Positions 25,771 through 33,281 of a stretch of 64,000 bases of DNA are shown piece after piece. The notes beneath the pieces were generated by a model, which was not told where the DNA came from, did not search any database, and worked only from the letters and a program-made list of their open reading frames with translations. The translations under genes were made by a program, and so were the position numbers. Position 1 is the stretch's first letter. Every line of letters starts with the position of its first letter. The DNA lies in contig PVBG01000007.1 of assembly GCA_002968845.1 (NCBI GenBank), forward strand, positions 124,001 through 188,000, in the 5' to 3' direction. This DNA comes from Neorhizobium tomejilense (GTDB taxonomy: Bacteria; Pseudomonadota; Alphaproteobacteria; Rhizobiales; Rhizobiaceae).

Positions 25771-27188
25771 CCGCGCAGAAACCTCTCCTGGTTGAGAAAA
25801 AACCGCTCGCGATCCGCGCCGATCTTTCCGAGCGTCAGATCCAGCGATATCAGCCGGCCTTGCCGGATGCCGCCCCGTCGAACCCGGAGTTCGACCAATT
25901 CGACAACCGTTCACCGCTGCGAGGTCTCGTCATTGCGGGGCTTGCCACGATCCTCGTGTCGTTCGGGGGATTTTTTGCCTGGGGGTTTTCGGTTGAGCTC
26001 AGCAGCGCCACGGTCGCCAACGGCACGATCATCGTCGATTCGAAACGAAAAACCATCAGCCATTTCGAAGGCGGCGTGATGAACCGATTGCTCGTCCAGG
26101 AGGGCGACAAGGTCACCGTCGGTCAGCCCCTGATCGAACTGGAGGATACGCGTGCCCGTTCCAGCCTCCGGTCGCTCCAGGCCCGGCGCATCGGCCTGAT
26201 CGCCAAACTGGCTCGACTGAAATCCGAACAGAACGACGCGCCGCAAATCAGTTTTCCAAGCGATTTCGGCGACGCCTGGGATGTTGCGATGGACGACTCC
26301 GTCAGGGCGGAGACGATATTTTTTGAAAAGCGGCGCGAGACCAAGGTCGGACGCGTCGAGGTCCAGAGAAAAACGATCGAGGAACACCTCGAACTGGCGG
26401 CGTCATACGATATCCAGATCGAGGCGATCGACCGGCAAATCGGCTTCATCAGGGAGCACCGCGCGGCGATGGACTCATTGGTGAAGATAGGCGCCGTACC
26501 GCGTACCCAGGTCATCGAGATCGACTCCAGACTCAGCGATCTCGCGAGGCAAAGGGGCGAGCTCGTCGGCAACAAGGCCCAATCCGAAAAGGCCGCAGCC
26601 GGGGCGCAGCTTGCGCTGACCGGGATCGAAAGCGACTTTCAATCGACGATTGCCGGCGAAATCACCACCGCACGCGTCGATCTTGCCGACGTCGAACAAC
26701 AGATCACCGCTTCGAAGGACGTGCTGCGGCGGCTTGAAATCCGCTCTCCGCAGGATGGCATCATCAGCAACATCCTGTTGCGCACCCCCGGCAGCGCGGT
26801 CACGCCCGGCCAGCCGTTGCTTGAGATCGTCCCGGAAAACGAACCGCTGCTGGTCGAGATGCGCGTCAATCCTCGCGACGTCGACAGCATCGCCGTCGGC
26901 TCGCATACCCAGGTCCGGCTGACGGCCTATAACCAACGGTCCCGCCTGCCGATGGAAGGTACAATCACGTATGTCGCCGCGGACCAGTCGGTCGATGAGA
27001 AATCAAACAGTGCTTATTTCGTCGCGCGCGCCAAACTCGACCCGGCATCGCTTGAGGCAAACCCTGATGTGCGCCTCTATCCCGGCATGCCGGCAGAAGT
27101 GCTGATCATTCACGCGTCACGCCGCGCGATCGACTACATCACCTCTCCCGTCCTCGAAAGTTTCCATCGCGCTTTCAGGGAAGATTAG
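25767..27188 (+). CDS. wgdB: Type I secretion membrane-fusion protein, HlyD family (WgdB/ExpD2-like)
   Basis: 473 residues: a cytoplasmic N-terminal tail, one membrane anchor at about residues 53-72 (GLVIAGLATILVSFGGFFAWG), a biotinyl-lipoyl-like segment (FEGGVMNRLLVQEGDKVTVGQPLIELE), a long helical hairpin (about 120-320), then the second lipoyl half (IRSPQDGIISNILLRTPGSAVTPGQPLLEIV) and a beta-barrel domain with NPRDVDSIAVGSHTQVRLTAY. It links the ABC exporter to an outer-membrane TolC protein, which is not encoded in the window. It is coupled to wgdA by an ATGA overlap. Confidence 0.93.
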   Translation: MTAQKPLLVEKKPLAIRADLSERQIQRYQPALPDAAPSNPEFDQFDNRSPLRGLVIAGLATILVSFGGFFAWGFSVELSSATVANGTIIVDSKRKTISHFEGGVMNRLLVQEGDKVTVGQPLIELEDTRARSSLRSLQARRIGLIAKLARLKSEQNDAPQISFPSDFGDAWDVAMDDSVRAETIFFEKRRETKVGRVEVQRKTIEEHLELAASYDIQIEAIDRQIGFIREHRAAMDSLVKIGAVPRTQVIEIDSRLSDLARQRGELVGNKAQSEKAAAGAQLALTGIESDFQSTIAGEITTARVDLADVEQQITASKDVLRRLEIRSPQDGIISNILLRTPGSAVTPGQPLLEIVPENEPLLVEMRVNPRDVDSIAVGSHTQVRLTAYNQRSRLPMEGTITYVAADQSVDEKSNSAYFVARAKLDPASLEANPDVRLYPGMPAEVLIIHASRRAIDYITSPVLESFHRAFRED

Positions 27189-27223
27189 TGTCCAGGTTAC
27201 AAGAAATGCTGCATAGCAGAAAC

Positions 27224-27242
27224 TATTTCAAATATTGAAGTT
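27224..27242. promoter_or_regulatory. MarR-type palindrome, site 3 (before RTX gene)
   Basis: TATTTCAA-ATA-TTGAAGTT matches the site 2 consensus at seven of eight positions in each half. It lies in the 272-bp AT-rich gap between the membrane-fusion gene and the RTX gene, about 219 bp before the RTX start, and would give the RTX/glycosyltransferase operon its own promoter. Confidence 0.7.
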
Positions 27243-27460
27243 ATTCCAAAGTAAAATACGGCAACTTTAATTTATAAGATGGCCCATTATCGAAACAATG
27301 TGCCATTAATATTCAATTCAGGAAATATATTTCCCAACATCTGACATTTTAGCTCCGGGTTATGCTTGCGCTTCTGTTTTTTGCAGTGCACATTTCAAGC
27401 GCGAAATCGTCGCACCCTGCGCCGACAACGCACTCATACAAACCTGAAGAGGAGAGGCAG

Positions 27461-28120
27461 ATGGCCACATTGGAAGGCGGAGCATACGACGATGCCCTGT
27501 TCGGTTCCCGCTTCAACGACTTCATCCGCGCCCATGCGGGCGATGATTTCGTAAACGGCGGCAACGGACATGACACGGTGTTCGGCGGTGAGGGTGACGA
27601 CATCCTGTTCGGCGGAAAGGGACATGATTCCCTGTTCGGCGGCGAGGGTAGCGACTTGTTGAACGGTGAAGCTGGCGACGACAATCTTGTCGGCGGCTGG
27701 GGTGATGATCTTCTTTACGGCGACAAGGGCAATGACACCCTGCTCGGCGGGCATGGCAGTGACCTTCTGTCCGGCGGCAAGGGTGCAGACATCCTCTACG
27801 GCGGCGACGGCAACGACATCATCGATGGCGGCGCTGGCAACGACCTCCTTGTCGGCGGTGCTGGCAATGACGTCTTCGTCTTCGGCGGCGGCGGCGGCAA
27901 TGACGTCATTCTCGACTTCACCGCTGGCGAGGATATCCTGCAGATCTCGAAGGGCATCAATGGCCTCGACGTGACTTCGCCGGACGATCTGGCCTCGCGC
28001 ATCACGCAGGTCGGCGGCAATGTCGTCGTGGATCTCGGCCATGGCGATACGCTCACATTGGTCAATGTCGACGCTGACGACATTCATGCCAATCCCGAGA
28101 ACTACTTCACCGTTCACTGA
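27461..28120 (+). CDS. wgeA: Small RTX-type calcium-binding secreted protein (WgeA/ExpE1-like)
   Basis: 219 residues. Twelve consecutive glycine-aspartate nonapeptides (GGxGxDxLx type) run from residue 33 to about 140, followed by [20 protein letters not shown] and a C-terminal region of about 70 residues that would hold the uncleaved type I secretion signal. These repeats bind calcium and fold into a parallel beta roll outside the cell. There is no Sec signal peptide. ATG 27461 is set by GAGGAGAGG just upstream; an in-frame extension to 27362 lacks a ribosome site. It lies beside its probable exporter. In S. meliloti WgeA is a secreted RTX protein linked to galactoglucan production and surface behaviour. 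Confidence 0.9.
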   Translation: MATLEGGAYDDALFGSRFNDFIRAHAGDDFVNGGNGHDTVFGGEGDDILFGGKGHDSLFGGEGSDLLNGEAGDDNLVGGWGDDLLYGDKGNDTLLGGHGSDLLSGGKGADILYGGDGNDIIDGGAGNDLLVGGAGNDVFVFGGGGGNDVILDFTAGEDILQISKGINGLDVTSPDDLASRITQVGGNVVVDLGHGDTLTLVNVDADDIHANPENYFTVH

Positions 28121-28130
28121 GCATGATTTC

Positions 28131-28162
28131 TGCGCGCCCTGCCTCCTCCCGCGGGGCGCGCA
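28131..28162 (+). terminator. Hairpin after RTX gene (attenuator or mRNA end)
   Basis: TGCGCGCCC (28131-28139) pairs with GGGCGCGCA (28154-28162), a 9-bp stem directly after the RTX stop codon. There is no T-run, so partial termination or 3' end protection is more likely than full termination. Its position argues that translation of the next gene begins after it, at GTG 28186. Confidence 0.5.
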
Positions 28163-28185
28163 ACTCCGATCCAAAGGGGCAGCGT

Positions 28186-30441
28186 GTGACGTTCGACGAA
28201 GCGATAGACGCCACCGGCGTTTTTAGAAACGCAAAAATCTTTCGGCTCGGCACGGATTTGGCCATCCTTGTCTGGGATCTCCCCCCGGCCCTTCCCGCAA
28301 CCACCAAGTGCCTGTTGTCGATGGATCGCTCGCCGGTACCGCTGGTCAGCATGATGCTTCCGCTCGGCCACGGAAGGCAACGCATGTTCTGGGCGATGCG
28401 GCCGGAACAGCAGCCGGTGAATGTGGACATCTGCACGGAACACGGCGGCATCGTCGAAACCGTCATGATGCCGCCGGCACGCATGCTCACGCCCCTCGAT
28501 GTGGAAGCGCTGTTTACCGATCTTGCGCCGGGTTCCCGTATCAAGTTCGTCAACAACCTGCTGACCGTCTGGCGAAGCGCCTTTCGCATCACCGGTGACC
28601 ATCTTTTCCATATGATCGTTGAAGACACCCTTCATGCGCTCGTGCCCGAACCGCAGGCCGCCGGCATCGTCTGCCAGGTTGCCCAGGGACGCCATCTGAT
28701 CGAGACGGCGATCAATCCGGACCTCGGCGACATCGTAGCGATCTATGCGATCGGCGCGACTTCGATCGCACGCATGGCCGCAAGGCCTGTCCTCGGACGC
28801 AAAGCGAAAAGCGGCCTGCAACCCTGCCATTTCATCGCAGAGGCGCCTTTTCCCTCTCCTCCGTTTCTCATCGTCCTCCTGAGCAAGAATGGTGCTGCAA
28901 TCCGCCAGCTTGCTGACGACAAGCCTCGCCATCCCAGCCTTCAGGCCTGGTGGAGCAAGAACCGTGAGGCCGTGGAGCTGCGCGAAATGGTCGTCCGTTG
29001 TCTCGCCACCTTGCCGGAAGGCAGCGCCGCGACGGCGATCGACCTTCAGGTCAGCGCCCCGCTGCCTGCAATCCGTATTGCCAAGTCGTCGATGCATCCG
29101 TCGGGGGAGGTCGATCTCGCCCTGGCGCTCGACGACGGCCTTCTGGCAGGCGGGTGGTTCCATGCACCGTCATCCGCCTTCGCCGGCATCGACTACGTCA
29201 AGGAGGACGGCACTGCCGTGCCGCTTGACGCAAACAGCTACAAATTCCCGGCATGGGCGGAAGGCAAGGATGAAAAGAGCAAGACCGATGTGACCGGCTT
29301 CGTTGCCTGGATCCCGCTGACGGAATCCCCCGGCCCGCTTCTGCAGCCGCGATTTCAGTTGCGCCTTGCTTCGGGAGCGGTCAGGCCGCTGATACCGAAG
29401 TTGCAACCTTTCGAGCCCGCAACGCAGCGAAACCATGTCCTGCGCGCCGTGCCGCCGCAGCATGCGGTCGACAGTGCCTTCCGCGCGATCCTCGCGCCTG
29501 CCCTGCAGGATATTGAACGGCGATTGGGCAAGACCATAGAGGTCGATTCCACGAAGGACTACAGCCTGTCCGAAACCACACCCCTCGTTTCGATTGTCAT
29601 ACCCCTCTACAAGGTCCTCGATTTCCTGCGTTTCCAACTGTCGGGAATGGCCACCGATCCGTGGCTCGTTGCCAATGCCGAGATCATCTTCGTCCTCGAT
29701 TCACCGGAAGTCCAGGATGAGACGGAGCATATGCTGGGCGGCCTGCACCTGCTGCACGGGCTGCCGATGAAGCTGGTCATCATGAACCGCAACAGCGGCT
29801 ACGCACGGGCCTGCAATGCCGGCGCACGTTTTGCCCGCGGCGCCGTTCTGGTCATGCTCAATTCGGATGTCGTGCCAAAGGGACCCGGTTGGCTTCAGGT
29901 GCTGTCGCGGCCGCTGCTGGAAAACAGCAGGCTCGGTGCCATCGGCCCTAAACTGCTCTTCGAAGACGGATCGCTGCAACATGCGGGCCTTTATTTTGGC
30001 CGCGACCAGCGCGGGATCTGGTTGAACCACCATTTCAACAAGGGCATGCCCGGCGACTATGCTCCCGCCCAGCAAGCCCGCGAGGTTCCCGGCGTCACCG
30101 GCGCCTGCCTCGTGACCCGCAGGGCCACCTACGAGCGCGTCGGCGGCTTCACCGAGGATTACGTGATCGGCGACTACGAGGACAGTGACCTCTGCCTCAA
30201 GATCCGCCGTCTCGGGCTCCAGATCGCCTATGAGCCGGCCGCCTGCCTGTATCATTTCGAGCGCCGCTCGATCCGCCGCAGCCAGGACTATATGCGCGGC
30301 GTCGCCAGCCAGTACAATTCCTGGCTGCACACCCAGCGCTGGGAAGACGACATCACCGACTTGATGGCGAACCAGTTCGGCAGAGATCAAGATCGCCCGG
30401 CCGCCACAAACGGCAGAAACCAGGAAAGGAACGCAGCGTGA
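28186..30441 (+). CDS. wgeB: Large GT2 glycosyltransferase with N-terminal accessory region (WgeB/ExpE2-like)
   Basis: 751 residues from GTG 28186, which has AAGGGG 6 bases upstream. An in-frame ATG at 28123 would add 21 residues encoded by the hairpin. Residues about 1-430 are an accessory region without clear catalytic motifs, including a GGWFHAPSS segment. A GT2 (GT-A) domain fills about residues 460-720: VSIVIPLYKVLDFLRFQL, MNRNSGYARACNAGA, VMLNSDVVPKGPGW (metal site), GVTGACLVTRRATYERVGGF and GDYEDSDLCLKIRRLG. It probably transfers a backbone hexose in the cytoplasm. It is followed by the methyltransferase gene with a GTGA overlap. Confidence 0.87.
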   Translation: MTFDEAIDATGVFRNAKIFRLGTDLAILVWDLPPALPATTKCLLSMDRSPVPLVSMMLPLGHGRQRMFWAMRPEQQPVNVDICTEHGGIVETVMMPPARMLTPLDVEALFTDLAPGSRIKFVNNLLTVWRSAFRITGDHLFHMIVEDTLHALVPEPQAAGIVCQVAQGRHLIETAINPDLGDIVAIYAIGATSIARMAARPVLGRKAKSGLQPCHFIAEAPFPSPPFLIVLLSKNGAAIRQLADDKPRHPSLQAWWSKNREAVELREMVVRCLATLPEGSAATAIDLQVSAPLPAIRIAKSSMHPSGEVDLALALDDGLLAGGWFHAPSSAFAGIDYVKEDGTAVPLDANSYKFPAWAEGKDEKSKTDVTGFVAWIPLTESPGPLLQPRFQLRLASGAVRPLIPKLQPFEPATQRNHVLRAVPPQHAVDSAFRAILAPALQDIERRLGKTIEVDSTKDYSLSETTPLVSIVIPLYKVLDFLRFQLSGMATDPWLVANAEIIFVLDSPEVQDETEHMLGGLHLLHGLPMKLVIMNRNSGYARACNAGARFARGAVLVMLNSDVVPKGPGWLQVLSRPLLENSRLGAIGPKLLFEDGSLQHAGLYFGRDQRGIWLNHHFNKGMPGDYAPAQQAREVPGVTGACLVTRRATYERVGGFTEDYVIGDYEDSDLCLKIRRLGLQIAYEPAACLYHFERRSIRRSQDYMRGVASQYNSWLHTQRWEDDITDLMANQFGRDQDRPAATNGRNQERNAA

Positions 30442-31277
30442 CACAGGTAGCACTCGTGCACCCTGCCAAGCCGGCTCGGCTGGTCGACGAGGACCGTGTT
30501 CGCTGGCTGCTCGAAGCCGTTCGGGGCAACCGCTTTCTGCCGCAGCCGGAACCCACCAATGTCTTCGTGGGGGACGGTGATTTTCGTGCGATCGGCGCAG
30601 AATTCCTCGGGCACTTCATCCGTATCGGCGGCCTGCGCGAAGAGGCCCGCGTGCTCGACATCGGTTGCGGTATCGGCCGGATGGCCGTGCCGCTCACCCA
30701 GTATCTCGATCCGCAGACGAGCCGCTACGATGGCATCGATCCGGTCGAGGGCGGCATCGACTGGTGCCAGCGGACGATCACGCCCGCCTACTCCAATTTC
30801 GCCTTCCAGCGACTGGATATCGCGCACGAACTCTACAATCCGAACGGCAAGGTCAGCGGCAGGACCCTGAGGCTTCCCTTTCCGGATCACCATTTCGACT
30901 TCGTCATCATGACGTCGGTGGTCACTCACCTGCCCCCTGCGGAAGTCCTCGTTTACCTCGCCGAGGTTCGCAGGGTCCTGTCATTCGGCGGGCGATTGTT
31001 CATGACAGCCTTCGTGGTCGACCGGATCGCGGCGGTAAACGAGCACGGGCGGCGCGATCCGCGCCTTGCGTTCCGCCGTTATGGCGAAAGCCCGTGCTGG
31101 TTCGTACCCAACCAGGCGCCGCTTGCGGCAGTCGGCTTCGAAGACGGCTTTCTCGACAGGGCGCTCGAACGCGCCGGCCTCTCCATCACCTTGAAATCGC
31201 TGGGCCATTGGCGCGGTACCAATGCGGCTCACCATCAGGATTTCATCGTGGCGAAGCGCCGGGGAAATGGCCGATGA
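30438..31277 (+). CDS. Class I SAM-dependent methyltransferase, EPS cluster
   Basis: 279 residues from a GTG that overlaps the previous stop. The SAM-binding motif I is VLDIGCGIGRMAVPL (about residue 71-85), followed by YDGIDPVEGGIDWCQ (acidic motif II). Later motifs lie around FDFVIMTSVVTHLPPAEVLVYLAEVRRVLSFGG. It is a cytoplasmic enzyme and sits between glycosyltransferases of the wge-like operon, in the position of wgeC (expE3). A sugar O-methyl or chain-terminating modification is possible. Methyl groups are not a standard part of the published galactoglucan repeat as I recall it, so the acceptor is open. Confidence 0.85.
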   Translation: MTQVALVHPAKPARLVDEDRVRWLLEAVRGNRFLPQPEPTNVFVGDGDFRAIGAEFLGHFIRIGGLREEARVLDIGCGIGRMAVPLTQYLDPQTSRYDGIDPVEGGIDWCQRTITPAYSNFAFQRLDIAHELYNPNGKVSGRTLRLPFPDHHFDFVIMTSVVTHLPPAEVLVYLAEVRRVLSFGGRLFMTAFVVDRIAAVNEHGRRDPRLAFRRYGESPCWFVPNQAPLAAVGFEDGFLDRALERAGLSITLKSLGHWRGTNAAHHQDFIVAKRRGNGR

Positions 31278-32536
31278 GCAAGCGCATTCTGGTCGCGGCC
31301 CACAACCATCCGTCCCTTCACCCGGGCGGAACCGAGATATTTGCTCATGACCTGTTTCGCGCCTATCAGCGCGAGGGCCATGAAGCTCTGTTTCTCGGTG
31401 CCACAAACCATATTCATCGCGAAGCGAGACCAGGCACGAGCTTCCAGAGCATCGGCTCGGCGGGAGACGAAATCCTGCTGTGGTCCGGACATTTCGACCG
31501 CTTCTTCATGAGCCAGATCGACCTCTATGGTGTCGTGCCTGACATAGCGGAGCTGCTGCGCGATTTCCGGCCGGATGTGGTTCATCTCCATCATATGCTG
31601 CTGCTTGGCGCCGAGTTTCCCCACATCGTCCGCCGCACCCTGCCGGACTGCCAGATCGTCATGACACTCCACGACTACTACCCCATCTGCCATCATGACG
31701 GCCTGATGGTGCGCACTGGCACCAAGGAGCTTTGTCACCAGTCCAGCCCGGACCGCTGCCATGCCTGCTTCAAGGACATCCCGCTTGATCGCTTCGCTCT
31801 GCGCGAACGCCACCTGAAGGCCCTGCTGAGCACGGTCGACCACTTCGTCTCGCCAAGCGCCTTCTTGCGGGATCGCTACGTGCAATGGGGACTGGAGGCT
31901 GATACGATCAGCGTCATTCCCAATGGCATCCCCGTCCGCAAGACCGGGCTGCGGAGAGATCTGCTCCAGGGCGGCAAGCCGGTCTTCGGATATTTCGGCA
32001 ATCTCAACCCCTGGAAAGGGGTGACCGTCTTGCTCGAGGCGGCGCGTCAGCTTCTTGCCGACGGCCTGGATTTCGAACTTCGCGTCCATGGCGGCGCGCC
32101 CTTCCAGAGCGAGACGTTCGTCGAGGAGATCAACAGGCGTTTTGCCGAAACATCCGGATCCGTGCAGGCCCGAGGCCCCTATCGACGCGAAGATATCGGC
32201 GATCTGGTGGCCGCGGTCGATTGCACCATCGTTCCTTCCGTCTGGTGGGAGAATGCGCCGCTGGTCATTCAGGAAGCCCAGGCGCAACGCCGCCCGGTCA
32301 TCGCCAGCAATATCGGCGGAATGGCTGAAATGGTCGAGCATGGCGTCAACGGCCTGACCGTCCCACCCAATGATGCCCGGGCGCTCGCCGCGGCGATGCG
32401 CGACATCCTGGAAGACCCGAAACTGCTGCACCTGTTCGCGCAAAACGCCCGCAAGCCCGACGACATCGACACGACTGCCCGCCGCTATCTCAAGTGGATG
32501 GAGACAGCTCAGGTTCAGGCATTGGAGAGCGCATGA
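31274..32536 (+). CDS. Glycosyltransferase family 4 with internal cysteine cluster (wgeD-like)
   Basis: 420 residues, GT-B fold: ILVAAHNHPSLHPGGTEIFAHDLF at the N-terminus, and FGYFGNLNPWKGVTVLLEAA, PSVWWENAPLVIQEAQAQRRP and GGMAEMVEHGVNGL in the donor domain. Between the domains is an unusual segment, about residues 130-175, with several cysteines and histidines (CHHDGLM, LCHQ, RCHACF). The paralogue at 35549 has the same segment. ATG 31274 overlaps the methyltransferase stop; a longer open frame upstream is the shadow of that gene. The position matches wgeD (expE4). Confidence 0.88.
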   Translation: MSKRILVAAHNHPSLHPGGTEIFAHDLFRAYQREGHEALFLGATNHIHREARPGTSFQSIGSAGDEILLWSGHFDRFFMSQIDLYGVVPDIAELLRDFRPDVVHLHHMLLLGAEFPHIVRRTLPDCQIVMTLHDYYPICHHDGLMVRTGTKELCHQSSPDRCHACFKDIPLDRFALRERHLKALLSTVDHFVSPSAFLRDRYVQWGLEADTISVIPNGIPVRKTGLRRDLLQGGKPVFGYFGNLNPWKGVTVLLEAARQLLADGLDFELRVHGGAPFQSETFVEEINRRFAETSGSVQARGPYRREDIGDLVAAVDCTIVPSVWWENAPLVIQEAQAQRRPVIASNIGGMAEMVEHGVNGLTVPPNDARALAAAMRDILEDPKLLHLFAQNARKPDDIDTTARRYLKWMETAQVQALESA

Positions 32537-33264
32537 CCAGTCCCGCCGAACGACCGGATGCCGCATCCGAACAGGACAACGTCAAGCCGATGAACGGCCG
32601 GGTGGACGCCGTCGACATGGGCAGGATTTTCGGCTGGGCATTCGACCCGATGGCGCCGGATCAACGGCTGACCATCCGTGTCCTTCTCGATGGCAAGGTA
32701 ATTGCCGAGGCCGTTGCCGATCGCAACCGTCCAGACCTGCGGCGCAACGGTATCGGCGACGGCAAACACGCGTTCGAAATCGCGCTGCCCGATCCCCTCC
32801 ATTCGCGGACCAACGATATCGTCGTCATGGCGCGCAATGAAAGCGGCTCCGAACAGGCTCTGCGTGTTCCGCAGCCGAACGAGCAGGCGGCCGAAGCCCT
32901 GATCGCAGCGCCGCTGGCAAAAGTGCTCGACAAACTCGATGTGCTGATGGCGTCGCAGCGGCAGTTGCAGGTCTCGCAGCGCTCCCTGCAGCGCGCACCG
33001 GAAATCGATGGGGATAAGGCCGAAACCACCGGCCTGACCGAAATGGGCAACGCCGTCGAAAACCTCAAGGTGGAGGTCAGCCAACGCTTGAATGACCTCG
33101 ATGTCCACCTGATGCGGCTGGACGGGGTCGTGGCGGGGATGGAAAAGAACCTGAATACATTGAAGAAGCGGGCGAGCGCTGAATTCAAACCCATGTTGTT
33201 GCTGCTGTTCGTTCTCGTCGGATTTGCCGCTGGCGCCGGCCTTGCGCTGATTGCCAGGATTTGA
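32533..33264 (+). CDS. Single-pass membrane protein with GWAxDP module and coiled coil (wgeE-like)
   Basis: 243 residues. Residues about 18-110 form a module with the pattern GRVDAVDMGRIFGWAFDP ... NGIGDGKHAFEIALP, a beta-rich unit I recognise as recurrent in polysaccharide-related bacterial proteins. It is followed by a helical, probably coiled-coil region (about 120-215; KVLDKLDVLMASQRQLQ, ENLKVEVSQRLNDLDVHLMRL) and one C-terminal membrane helix (LLLLFVLVGFAAGAGLALIA) that ends the protein. It has no enzyme motif. The layout suggests a scaffold or chain-length/assembly factor anchored in the inner membrane (inference). Both ends overlap or abut operon neighbours; position of wgeE (expE5). 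Confidence 0.78.
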   Translation: MTSPAERPDAASEQDNVKPMNGRVDAVDMGRIFGWAFDPMAPDQRLTIRVLLDGKVIAEAVADRNRPDLRRNGIGDGKHAFEIALPDPLHSRTNDIVVMARNESGSEQALRVPQPNEQAAEALIAAPLAKVLDKLDVLMASQRQLQVSQRSLQRAPEIDGDKAETTGLTEMGNAVENLKVEVSQRLNDLDVHLMRLDGVVAGMEKNLNTLKKRASAEFKPMLLLLFVLVGFAAGAGLALIARI

Positions 33265-33281
33265 CCCAGGGAGGGCAAGGC

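Noticed and set aside
27541..27880. Tandem repeat DNA at the RTX gene as a possible CRISPR or satellite array
   Set aside because: The roughly 27-bp periodicity comes from 12 coding nonapeptide repeats with variable codons; there are no spacers.
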